From: Hypericum androsaemum
Lineage: Eukaryota; Streptophyta; Magnoliopsida; Malpighiales; Hypericaceae
DNA length: 64,000 bases
Reading direction: 5' to 3'
NCBI GenBank assembly: GCA_963995505.1
Contig: OZ023189.1
Location: 18,313,495 to 18,377,494 of the forward strand
Position numbers and translations under genes: made by a program
Shown here: one piece after another, positions 44,801-56,105 of the stretch
How positions within the stretch are numbered: the stretch's first letter is position 1
How the letters are laid out: each line of letters opens with the position of its first letter
Notes under the pieces: generated by a model
Seen by the model: only the letters and a program-made list of their open reading frames with translations
The model's database searches: none
Told to the model about the DNA's origin: nothing

Positions 44801-47800
44801 AAATCCCACCATCCTACAGAAGGAATGAGAATTCTAATATTTTGCACCCCGAATTTTTCTCCGTTAGTAATGGATTTGTCTTCCAGAGCACAAGCTTCTC
44901 TCATTTTCAAAGTATATTCACCACTAACATCAATCTTCTTAAGTTAAAATCAATCAAACATTCAACTAAGGTAGTTATAAGGCCTTACTTCATGCAGATT
45001 TTGGCAAACATGCTAGAGACTCGATATAAACAAGAAGGTTAATGAATGTTAGCGAAAAGGCACATAATCCTAAAGGAACATACAGTTCCAAGTGTAAGAA
45101 GGCTTTTGTTTATGTAAGATCCCTCCTTTCTTCTCAGTCCAGTTGTTTCAGTTTTTGAACTTTCTGATCCAGCCAAATCGATCAAATTCTGTAGAAATTA
45201 CAAAATACACATAAGAAAAACAAACACTGGAAGAGGATTTCTCTGGCTAAAATAAAAACAGGCTTACAAGCTGAGAGAAGATCACTCCATCACACTCATC
45301 ACCATGCGCACTGCTTTCAATCATCTGTGAATAAATAATGGGAAATCATGAACAATCAAATCAGTGCATAAGGGGAGAACAAAATTAAGCAGGGCCGAAC
45401 AAGAGAAACACCCAAACACATGGCATATATTGCAACAGCTGGAAACCAGTTGATTTGAGATTCAAGCAAGAAATTAAAGGGGGAGACTAAAGGAAAAGGT
45501 CATGTGTGTTGAAGTTTACATAATTATTAGGTCCAAACAGTCATCATGCACACTGGCATAAGGCATAAAATATTTACCAAGGTGAATATGGTGTGACTCC
45601 GGCTGCTAAAGAGATTGAAGTTATTTGAACCAACATGGCGATGTTCTGCCAATAGGAAACGTCAATTCACAGTTTGGCAGCAGATAATTTTTGGAAAGCA
45701 ACAGACTATCTATTGATAAATGCAGGTTCATGGCGGTGGCTACCTTCCCCAGAAGCAATGAATGAAAGTGCATGCCCAGGAGATAAAACCACTTCTTCCT
45801 TAATGCCCTCAACATATGTTCCCTGAAAAAACAAAAGTCGCACAGAAGTCAAAAGCAGCGAGACTTCAAGTTCTGATGGGTTCTGAACCTAAGAAGACTA
45901 AGATGAAGATTGAATATCACATATACTTTTGTACAGTACTGAAGTTTCTATAAAGTTAACATCATTTCTCCGCAAATTTGAAGGCGAGGAGGAAAGATAA
46001 AGCATCTATTTGGCTAATAAGCCTGTAATTGAAGAGAGAATGGAAGGGGAGAACAAAGATAGGCTGTGAAAATGCGGCAAAAGATATCAAGGATTTATAA
46101 TAGCGGGAGCACAAGAAAAGTATTGGGTACAAGAATCACCTGAGCATCTTCTCTAATGCGCAAATTTTGACCTGTTGGATCAAGCAAGTCATTGATCACC
46201 TGTCAACCACAATCAGACACCATTAAGATGAAAATGACCGAATTCGCACATGCTCATGAATAATTAAATAGTTAAGTCAAAATGTTAAAGTGATGACTTA
46301 AAAGGCAAAAAAAAACAGAATGAGAACCATCTAAATTTCTGAATGACAAAATTTTCTCATAACAGAAGGCAGTGATAGGAACGCCTTTACTATTACATGA
46401 CTTACCTCATTGTAGATCTCAAGATATGACACACGAAGCAAGAACTCTCTTCCTGGAGTCTGAAAACAGTTGCACAATATCCTGATCATACGAATCATAA
46501 CATGGATAACCAAGAACTCTCTTCCTGGAGTCCAGGGTTCAATTCCTAAGGTGTAAAAATTTACTTATAAAAAAATAGGGGAAACAGGCAGGTCAAAGGA
46601 AGCCTGCAAATGCCAAAAAATCTCTAGAACACAGGTATGCCCACGTCGGAGTGCTAAGTTCTTTTCTTTTTTCACCATGCATAAATTGTGAGATCATATG
46701 GTGGCACCATGTTCAAATGCTTCTGAACAACCTATCCATATTTTAGCAGAAGAATATGCAACAGATATTACATTGTAGCCTTTCTCAAATAATGGAACTA
46801 GAACTCTTCATGAAAGATCAGTTGAGGTTGAGTTACATAAAAAATGAACATTGCATACATGTCGAATCTCAAATTTAAGTTTTAATGATGAAGTGAGCAC
46901 ACCTTAGATGAAATAAAACAAGACATCAGAGGATATGCCTAGAAAAGAAGAACAGAAAATTGTGTATCACAGAATTTCGAATTAACATTGGTAAGAAGTA
47001 ACAAAGGAATACTAAAGCAGCCAACTAGTATATGTATCATGTATCGGATCACCCTTTCATTGTAAACTGATTAAATCCAAACTAACTTACATCCTGAATC
47101 ATGCTGAACACATCCTTTATTGCCAACGGGATAACACCGGGAGAATGTTGATCGCCCTGGGTGTATGTATACAAGAGACGTTATTAGCCAAAAGAATCAA
47201 TAGACATGCCAAGGAAAAATGAATGGGATTTTCGGATGTTTCACTTTGCAAAACTAAAACAGGGATGCTGAGGGAAACATTGTACCAAAACATAGTGATG
47301 CTAAGAGAAATGTTGTACCACAACATAGTGATGCTAATGCTACACAAGGCAAGCTGCAACAAGGTTCATCACTAGTAACTGTTAAAACTTTAAGAAAGGA
47401 GAAAATCAAGGGAAGATGCAGAAAAACGATGTGATGCTGAGAAGAAGAAAAAGAGTGTGGACGAAACCAACTCCTATAGTTACAGCAGTGAATCATACAG
47501 CAATGTCAGATATTTAGAAAGCAGGGGATGTTAATAGAGCTATGGCTCTAGTTAACAAGTGAAACCTACGAACAGTACGAGCAAACTTAATGTGCAAAGA
47601 TTTTATAATATTCAGAGAAGCATTGGTGATTGAAATAAACATAGTACCAAAGGACACAATGTGTTGCCGAACTTTCTGCATACAATGTAAATGAACCCAA
47701 CACTTTACCCCAGACACTAAATAAAGCAATCTGGATCATCTTCACTAACACAGCACCATAATGAAACTTAAGCTTACGTGCATGGTAAACGTCTTCCCAC

Positions 47801-48737
47801 TGCTTGTAACACCATAAGCAAAAACTGTTCCTGGTTTGTCAACAAAAGGCCAAGTATCAACAACTTCCTCTAAACCACGAATTCTAAGCAACAACATTTG
47901 CGTTTCAATAGCTCAGTTAAAACAACTCAAAGATAATTTCAGTCTAACAACACCATACCGTTAACGCCTTCCATGGCCGCCTTGACCACGGGCTTGGCAG
48001 CAACATCATACACGTCTTGAGTAATCGTGCTCTGTCCAAACACTCTATCTGCCAAACGTCAATCACTTAGACCCTAAGCTAATGGACTTCCAACAACTCC
48101 TTAACAATTAAATCATGACATATATGTACGAAACAACTCAGAATTAAGCGGAATTAAAAATACCGAAAGCATATGCGGTGGCCGGATTATACTCATTCCT
48201 AACAGTCTTATCACCATCGGCGTACCAGGCAACCTCATCCCCTCGTTGGTACTCCCTCTCGCTGTCAAACCAAAAACAAATCCAAATTCGCATTTATTAA
48301 AACCAACCACTTCAATACAGAACATGTCGGAAAAAGAAAGAATTAGATCTGATTCCCTGCGGCTAGATCTAAGTTCCTATGATATACCTCAACGGCCTGA
48401 ACCGGATCGTCACGGAAATGCTATCCCCGCCCCTCGGCGCGTCGACTGACTCCGCTGCGACAATCTCCTCGGCGCCGTACGGGACCGGAGTCTGGCTCAC
48501 GGAGCTGCCGTGGTAGGGGGTGCCGGAGCGGGAGCGGGAGCGGTCAGGCGTCATGGATCGGGAGCCGAGCCCGCTGCCGCCGGAGTTGAAGTAGGAGGAT
48601 GCGGAGGTGGAGCAGGAGCGAGGCATTAGGCGGTTGCCAGGGTGGGAAGAGGTGGAGGAGTTGGAAGAGGAGTAAGGAGTCGACGGCTTCCGGTAGGAGA
48701 AGGGGGAGCTGCTTCGAGCTCGCGAGGAGGACGCCAT
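39626..48737 (-). CDS. KIN7D: KIN-7D/7E-type kinesin with C-terminal RING
   Basis: Microtubule plus-end motor of the plant CENP-E-related KIN-7 family. 24 exons: 48737-48388, 48261-48164, 48048-47959, 47830-47778, 47156-47091, 46459-46406, 46199-46140, 45822-45744, 45645-45578, 45324-45268, 45188-45084, 44718-44614, 44347-44240, 44154-44026, 43928-43755, 43423-43292, 43002-42865, 42453-42334, 42248-42198, 41693-41646, 41462-41316, 41076-40336, 39922-39793, 39711-39626. All are GT/AG and the frame is kept, giving 1062 aa. The N-terminus is Ser/Arg-rich (about 1-104). Motor about 105-431, with P-loop GVTSSGKT (about 186), switch [12 protein letters not shown] and switch II DLAGSE. Long coiled-coil stalk follows. 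C-terminal RING (about 1015-1052: CKVC...CRHFC..CKSC...CPIC). Some homologues are described as mitochondrial; the N-terminus is compatible but not proof. Confidence 0.95.
41794..41832. repeat. (TA)n microsatellite in a KIN-7 intron
   Basis: About 39 bp of perfect TA/AT dinucleotide within the intron between exons 19 and 20 of the kinesin. Likely length-variable between individuals. Confidence 0.95.
46511..46590 (+). repeat. Exon-fragment duplication joined to a SINE-like tail, in a KIN-7 intron
   Basis: 46511-46532 is an exact 22-bp copy of 46439-46460 (the 5' end of kinesin exon 6 plus one intron base). It is followed at once by a B-box-like GGTTCAATTCC and TGTAAAAATTTACTTATAAAAAAA, which looks like the 3' end of a tRNA-derived SINE. 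Confidence 0.45.
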
Positions 48738-48964
48738 TTAACGGGAGTGAGTTGACTCAGCGAGTCGGCAAGCTACCGACTCGGGGGACACGAACGGGTG
48801 GAGTAAAGAAGAAGGGACTAGAAAGGGAAGGGAGTGACGAATAAGCCAGTGAGGAGGTCACATGGTTTCGGAGGCAAAAAGGAAGAAGAACATTGCGGTT
48901 TCTTCTCTTAAAAAACAAATAAATGTGCTTCGAATTTCGGCTTTTATAATCTCTAATTTCGCCA

Positions 48965-48990
48965 TCTTCTTCTTCTTCTTCTTCTTCTTC
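48965..48990. repeat. (TTC)n tract upstream of the KIN-7 gene
   Basis: A 26-bp TCT/TTC run about 230 bp upstream of the kinesin start codon. On the transcribed strand it reads GAA. Such tracts are common in plant promoters and leaders. Confidence 0.85.
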
Positions 48991-49577
48991 AAGCTAGAGT
49001 GGCAGATTTGCAGTGGAGTGGTGGGAGAGGGTGAGTGTGAGTCCGGGAGAGAGAGAGAGAGTCGTGTTTTATCTTTTTGTTCAAATGTTTAAATTTTGTC
49101 CATCTTTGAAAAATTGTTGTTTCGGGACTTCGGCGGTGGGAGTGGGGATTTGGGAGGTTAAACAGGTGGGGGTAGTTTGGGAAGAGATGGGCTGACGTGG
49201 CGGGTGGATGCGCCGGGAAAGAGAAGTAGGGAGGAGGGTAATTTTGAATATGCTAATTAAAATAGTATTTAATACTCATTGAATTAATTAATATTAATTT
49301 GAGTAATTATAATTTTTCTCTTTCAACAAGAGTTTAACATTATTATTCTTAATACTAGACCTTCTTGTTAACTAAATAAGTTATTTCTCAGATGATTTGA
49401 TTTAAGTATTTACCGACTAATGTAATGTTGTTGGTTTTTGCAATAATTTTGGACAAAATGTCAAATAATATCATGTAATTCAGAAAATATAACCGGGGAT
49501 GTTTGGAAAAGTTGAGATGACATGGAGGGTAGACGGACCCGGGAAGAAAAGTAAAAAAGGGTGGATGATTTTCAAAA

Positions 49578-50889
49578 AGGGAAAAGTCTACTTTAATATC
49601 CTGTGGTATCATTAAAAATCACTTTAGTACCTTGTAGTTCAAAATTGATCAATTGAGTCAAACCTCAGCCAATTAATATCATTTAGGTCCACGGAGAACT
49701 GCCTGGACCCAGCCCGTCCAAACGACATCATTTTATGTACGATGTGGCATACCGCGTCGAATTTTCTTTCACACATGTACACATGAATTGGCAAGACGGT
49801 AAATATCAAAACAATCATAAATTTATTTATAATATTAAAAAATATAATTTATTTATAATGAAATTTATTGTTCATCCCACGTTCACAACTTTCTTTGATA
49901 CATTGTTTCACAAAAAAATAATTTATTTACCCTTCCAAAAGAGTTTTAAAAAAATGCATAGTTCATCTTCTTCGCTCCTCTTTTTCTTCCTGTGAACAAG
50001 ATAAACCTCCAAAAAAGTTAAACTCTCAAATTAACCATCAATCAACCTCCAATCTGGACAGTTCATCTTCTTCAATCAAACCCCAAATTAATCGAAGCTT
50101 TGAACCTGGATTGAACATCGAAAGGAGAAAAATGCCAACAACGACGACAAGGACAGTGGAGGAGGCCATTGTGACGACGACCGGAGAGTAGATGCCTCTT
50201 CTTCCCGGACCAAGTTGTCGTCCTCCTGACCCTTTCTTCTCCAACGACGGTGGAGGAGGCCACTGCGACGACAATGGTGACAGCGACCAGAGAACATATA
50301 TCGATCGTCTCATTCTCTTGCCAGCGAACTCACAATTGGCGAAGAGGTTCTTCCCCAACAATCGGCGAGAGAAGTCCTTCTCTCTCCACCTTCTCCGGCG
50401 AGAGAGGTTCTTCCCCAACCTCTCCTTCTCTCGCCAGCGAACTCACAAACGTTGATGGGTTTCCGATGAAAACATAGTGCAATTCCCTTTGTTCCCAATG
50501 CGTTTTGAAGTCTCTTGTCCGTGGTAGGGTCTTGGAATTTTGAAATAAAATTGGGATGGGTGAACATGGCGAGAGAGTGGGAAAGGGTGGAGAGAGGAGA
50601 GAAATAGGTTGGGTGGAGAGAGTTGTTTTGTAGACTTTATTGAATATTATAAACTATAGCTAGTATTATTTAGATATTTTACCATATGTTAGTAGCCGGT
50701 GAAATGGCATGACACTAGAAAAGAAGGAACTACGTGACATGTCTATGTGGACGGGCAGAATAAGAGAAACTACATGTGGACCTAAGTAATGTTAATTGGT
50801 TGGGATTTGACTCAATTGATCAATTTTAAATTACATAATACTAAAATAATTTTTGACGATGTTATAGAGTATTAAAATGGACTTTCTCC
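49578..50889. mobile_element. Pack-MULE-like TIR element D
   Basis: The left end AGGGAAAAGTCTACTTTAATA and right end ...ATTAAAATGGACTTTCTCC are inverted. Inner arm blocks TCAATTGAGTCAAACC and TAGGTCCAC...GAACTGCC on the left, and GGACCTAAGTAATGTTAATTGG...GACTCAATTGATCA on the right, show family membership. A perfect 9-bp duplication TTTTCAAAA flanks it (49569-49577 and 50890-50898). The interior (about 50030-50600) is GC-richer, with two imperfect copies of a GTGGAGGAGGCCA-type block and two of an AGAGGTTCTTCCCCAAC block. The reading frames there are not recognisable. Confidence 0.85.
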
Positions 50890-50898
50890 TTTTCAAAA

Positions 50899-53800
50899 TG
50901 CCAATTAGCGGATATTAATAAAAATGAGCGGGAACACGAGAGCGATATGCGGGCTATTCGGAAATTGGTGGCAACAAGCGACAAATCGGAAAAAGGAAGT
51001 GTCATTTTCTGCACTTAGCCCGATTATAATTAAGTTTTCCGGTTTGTAGGAGCTTGTTTAATATCTTTGCATTTTTTTATTCACACTCTAAAGTTTTTGG
51101 AGTGGACTCTTCAATTTATTGTGTGCATCACTGTGAAGTACCAATTTGTAGGTGAATTTTATTATGAGTAAATTTTGTATACAAAGATTATGATTACCAG
51201 GATTTAAACTCTAGACTTTCTTAAGGTTGTACACGCTTTGTGTCGTTATGTTAAATGTCATTTGATACATTTGTTGCTATTTGATTTAAAAGATCTAGTA
51301 TTCGGACATTTACTAAATCGTTTAATTCTACTTTAAAATGGATAAAATGTTTGAATAAAAAAAATTTCCTAATAAATATTTAATAATATTACATCTTTAA
51401 ATGTTGAAACTCCATAGATTGTTCTTGTTTGTACAAAATATAATTAGTTTGGTACATTTGTTGTTATTTGGTTTAAAAGATCTAATATCCAGACACTTAC
51501 TAAATGTTCAAACTCCATACATTGTACAATTTTGAGTCCTTTGAACTTATTATCAAAAATTTGCTACCGACACATGGCGATTGCGTTAAAACGATGGATA
51601 ACTTAAAACAAGGAACTTTGTTTTCGTAGTGGATTACATCTGGTTTTTACCATGATCAATCATTCTATTACTTCTCAAAAAAAAAAAGCAGATACCACGA
51701 TGCTGGTTTTATTGTCTTTATGGGCACGAATTCATTTTTGAAATCAAATGTTTGGCCCCAATCCCAATTTTTTTAAAGGTTAACTTTATTCATAATAATA
51801 TAATATTTACAATATAAGTGTGAAGCTCTTTGGCAAAAATATGAGACTACATCGTAAATGACTAAATGTCACTAAAATTTCATAGCGGTAAAAGTCAATA
51901 GAAAAAAACAGAGCAATTGCAATTACATCCCTAAGAGTCAATTTTTGTGTAATTCCCAATCCCAAATTATTTAGTGGGCGCAAGTCAAATTATTTTAACA
52001 AGCCCTTCCCGGTGCAATTTGAGTTAATTATTTCAGACCTACCAACTACTTAAGACGTCAATTAAGTTCATAAATCGGATAATTCGGGCTTTAAATTATT
52101 GGACTAAGTACACTTCGGCCTTATGCGTTGTTGGTAATCTTCGCCAAAACTTCTAAATTTTGAAAATCCTTAAAAAGTTACCATGAATTTTACGTCGCAA
52201 AATATTTTAATTTGGGTTATCAAACTAAAACATATTACATTTTTATCTTAAACTTTATTTAAGCGTGATCTACTGTTTATCGGGAAAACGTCAGATGAAG
52301 GCCAAGGGCGGCAATCATCATGCGTAAAGAACAAACAAACGAATTGCTTTTCTTGCAGCAGAGAGAAAGATATAACTTCTGGCGTAGCTTTTCCATCTTC
52401 TGCTCTGTATATGTTTCTGCGTTTTTTGGTGTTCACAAGACTGACTTTTGCTGTGGCTTGCTATCTATGCACCCCAGCTTCGCCTTATGTGTGATTACTC
52501 GGAGTAATATACAAATCATTTACTTAAAAAAAAGAGAGAAAGATATAACTATATCAATATAGTAGAATGGCTTGTAAATGGCTTTTTTAAGTGAATTCTT
52601 TTGTTTTGTAATACAAATATTTACATATTTACAATTTATTGATGTTGAATTCTCTTGTACGAATACAAGATTATAATCGTATGTCTCGTCAAAACACCAA
52701 GAAAATAAAACCTAGTGCAAAACCAACGGGGAAAAAAGAGTGCCCTACAGTTAGGCCTTACAAATGGCTTGTTTTACTAGCATTTGTCTCATAATTTATG
52801 GTGATAACGTATAATTACATAACATAGTCTTATAATTAGACATAGATCAAGGCATAGGGTCATAGTTCTTCATGCGCTAACTAGCTAGTGTATCTAATGA
52901 TTAGACGTCGGATGCAATTATCTTTCAACTTTTCAATATTATATTTGAGCATTATGAATTCATGATGGATTTGTTTTAACCTTCCAACAACCCTCGCCCG
53001 GTTATTCCGTCGTTCTCCCCACTCGTAAACCATAAACATGGTAAGCTTCCGTCACACTTGTATTAATAAGTGATCCGAAACTGAATTAGTAAATTCAGAT
53101 TTCGACTCCGTCGAATACTGTTTATTTTTGGGAACAAGTAAAGAATGAATATTGTTCAGAATTGGCTTACCTATCACAAAAGCTGTGATAGCTGATTGGT
53201 ACATGTAAATCATGTCTATGTGGTCCATCCAAAGCTTCCAAAGAAGGAATCGCCGTCGTCGATGATTGGCGCCCACGTCCTCGCGAGTCGCATCGTTGAT
53301 GTGTTTTATTTATTTTTTCTTAACCCAACGACACAATATCTTATCAAATTCAAAAAAATTCAGTATTTAAATAGTATAAAAATTTACCTATCAAAACATT
53401 GCCTTGAGCTGGTACCGACTAAAGAGAGTCGGGACAAGTTGGGCGTTTCCCACTTTTTGGGTTATGCACTTAAGCCATGCAAGTGGCTCACGTGCAACCT
53501 AGGCAGGAGGCCCACGCCTTTAGTTTTGTAAAATCTGTAACATGCAATATTAATACTTTTAACCCAAAAAATTTAATGATGCATTAATTTTTTTAAAGGA
53601 AATAATTTATCAGATTAATTATAAAACTTAATAAATATATAGTTTAACGAAACATACCTGTGGTAAGGGTCCACTTGCTACCAAGGTGTAAAAAATGTGT
53701 TCCGACAAACTCTACGTCATTTTTCACCTAAATAAATTCAGCTGATGTTCAATTAGCGATCAATGTCGGTTCAATCAGTCAGATTGGCTAGTTCAACAGA

Positions 53801-54311
53801 TCAAATTCGTCAATTCATCTAGTTGAACAGTCTAGACAAAAAAAGTCAAAAATAATTTTTGTAGTTATATTAGATTAAAAGTGGTTAAATTGTATTTTTT
53901 ATGCTTGTCAATTATAATTTAATTAAATAATAATTATAACTATTTGAATTTTTTTCTAAATATAATTAATAATAATTTTTTTTCCGGTCCAATTGGCACA
54001 CCAACTGCTCCTTTTTTAATACCTTGCGACATGGAACTATTGGGCCTCAGAGTGGTTTTTTCCACTTGCATGCTTGCAGCCTGATAGAAAGAAGGCCTCG
54101 CGTCCTTGGGCTTTTGGCCTAATCAATCGCGGATGAAAAGTTGATAATTGAACGTCTTGCTAACTATTTTAGGACGGATTTGGCTTAACAAGCAATTATA
54201 TCATTGATCATTTTTGAAACATAACCTACCTAAACTTAGATCTTCACGATCAAAATAAATTTCAAATATATAATTGGAAAGAAGGTAATTCGATAATTCA
54301 ATTTTCCAAAA
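50899..54311. other. Long AT-rich spacer, no gene recognised
   Basis: About 3.4 kb without a supportable gene or RNA. At about 51150-51230 there is a possible SINE-like fragment on the minus strand (GTTTAAATCCTGG with a nearby AAATTTACTCATAAT tail). Otherwise nothing stands out. Confidence 0.5.
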
Positions 54312-54320
54312 TTAATTTTA

Positions 54321-55770
54321 GAGAAAAGTACACCTAAGTACTCTATAGTTTCATGCTTTCTAAATTTAGGCCATGTGATTTAAAATTTTATTTTTTTAGT
54401 CCTGTAGTTTTTTTTTCTCGGACACCACTCGGTCCCGGGCAGCCCAGGTAGCTGCCCGGCCACTTATCCGTCTACATGGACGCCACGTACGTCTAAACGA
54501 TGTCGTTTGGCGTCCTACGTGGACAGTACATTTGTGTAAGTCGTAGATGATGTGACATGTGATAAATTATCAAATTGGTTGTATGAAAAATAATGTACTT
54601 TTAGCATTTAAAAAAAGAACGCTAAGAACGTCATCTAAAAAAACCTAACAAAAACCAGTTTCAGATCGATGTTTTCCCTTAAAAAATGTACTTTAATATC
54701 GATTCCCCCAATATCTAATACCCAATTTCAAGTTTTTTTTAACGTCAAGAACACTATCAACACCATCCCAAAACATCAAACTAAACATAATTACAAGGAT
54801 GATTCATCTCCTAATTGACTTTACCAAATTAAAACAATTGTCCAAAAAATGACAGAGATCAATTTTATGGGTTGGAAAAATTGGTTCATCTCCTTTTCCT
54901 GTTTTGGGGTTTGTAAACTGGAAACGAGGAGTGGCATCATCTTCAAGAAAAAGAAACAAGAAGCCGCGTCCACTAACTAGAGGAAAAAGGAGAGGAATAT
55001 GAACAGTTGACTGGTCGGCGACGACCGTAATCTAAATACCTAATTTTCTTCTCCTGTATTTTTTGTTGCCGGAGCTCTTGGGGTCCGGGTACTAGTTCAA
55101 GTCGGGCTTCACCGGAGCGGGGGCCCTCTTCTCGCCTGCAGCGCGCATGGCAGCGGCGGCCTGGAGGGCGTCGACCTTTGTGCCAACGTCAGTGGCTCGC
55201 TTGCGGATAGCACGGCGGCGGAGAAGTCACGGAGCTGGTCGTGGTCGTCTAGGAAGGCGAGGTCGGGAAATTGTGGTTTTCGAGATGGGGGATTTCGATT
55301 TCGATCTGTGTTTGATGTGGTATTCGAGACGGTTGTTGTCGCGGCTTTAATGGGGTCTTCTAGGTTTGGAAAAGTTGAGTTCTTGTTGGATGTGGTTGCG
55401 GTGGTTTGGGGGTTCGATATTTAGGAATGGGTTGGCTTGTGTCAGGGAGGAAGAAGATGAAGGTTGGAGGAGGGAGGAAGAAAGGGTTTTTGATAATTTG
55501 TTAAAAAATTGGGACTGCTTTGGTAATTTATCACATGCCACGTCATCTACGACTTACACAAATGGACTGTCCATGTAGGACACCAAACGACATCGTTTAG
55601 GCGTACGTGGTGTCCATGTGGACGGACAAGTGGCCGGGCAGCTATCCGGGCTACCTGGGACCGAGTGGTGTCTGAGAAAAAAAAACATAGGACTAAAAAA
55701 TTCAATTTTAAACCACATGGCATAAATTTAAAAAGTATGAAATCACAAAGTACTTGAGTTTACTTTTCCC
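54321..55770. mobile_element. Pack-MULE-like TIR element E, upstream of the NIP gene
   Basis: The left end is GAGAAAAGTACACCTAAGTA and the right end ...GTACTTGAGTTTACTTTTCCC. Arms of about 250 bp share GGCAGCCCAGGTAGCTGCCC-type, GGACGCCACGTACGTCTAAA-type and ACACAAATG/CATTTGTGT blocks. A perfect 9-bp duplication TTAATTTTA flanks it (54312-54320 and 55771-55779). The interior carries a GC-rich host-like piece around 55090-55350. The element ends about 335 bp before the NIP start codon. Confidence 0.87.
55080..55350 (-). pseudogene. Captured host exon fragment, gene not identified
   Basis: On the minus strand, frames include DLAFLDDHDQLRDFSAAV (about 55255-55200) and, after one frame change, AIRKRATDVGTKVDALQAAA (about 55220-55150). 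Both look like real protein sequence, and GC content is higher than the arms. A related stretch occurs at 7119-7175, fused to a 4CL-like fragment. The source gene is not recognised. Confidence 0.45.
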
Positions 55771-56105
55771 TTAATTTTAATAGTATTTCAAGTTACTGAC
55801 TAAAGTAGAAATCTTTGTGTTTTAAAGATGCAGAATATTTTTTGGTGAAAGGTAAATAAGTACAAATATGGTGCGTATCCCAAAAGGGGTGAATTAGGAG
55901 TCGCTAATTTGGAAATAAAATGAACATTTAAGGAATAGACAAAAGTATCATCTCCTTACACGTACCTAGACTAACTAAACTTGTTTAAAGGGACTACTAT
56001 TATACTTGAAGCCACAGAAAATACAGATTAACAGTTGAAAACGAGGAAAAGAAAAGCAAGGGAGGGAGAAAAACATATAATAATTTAATATTTTGTAGCG
56101 TAACG

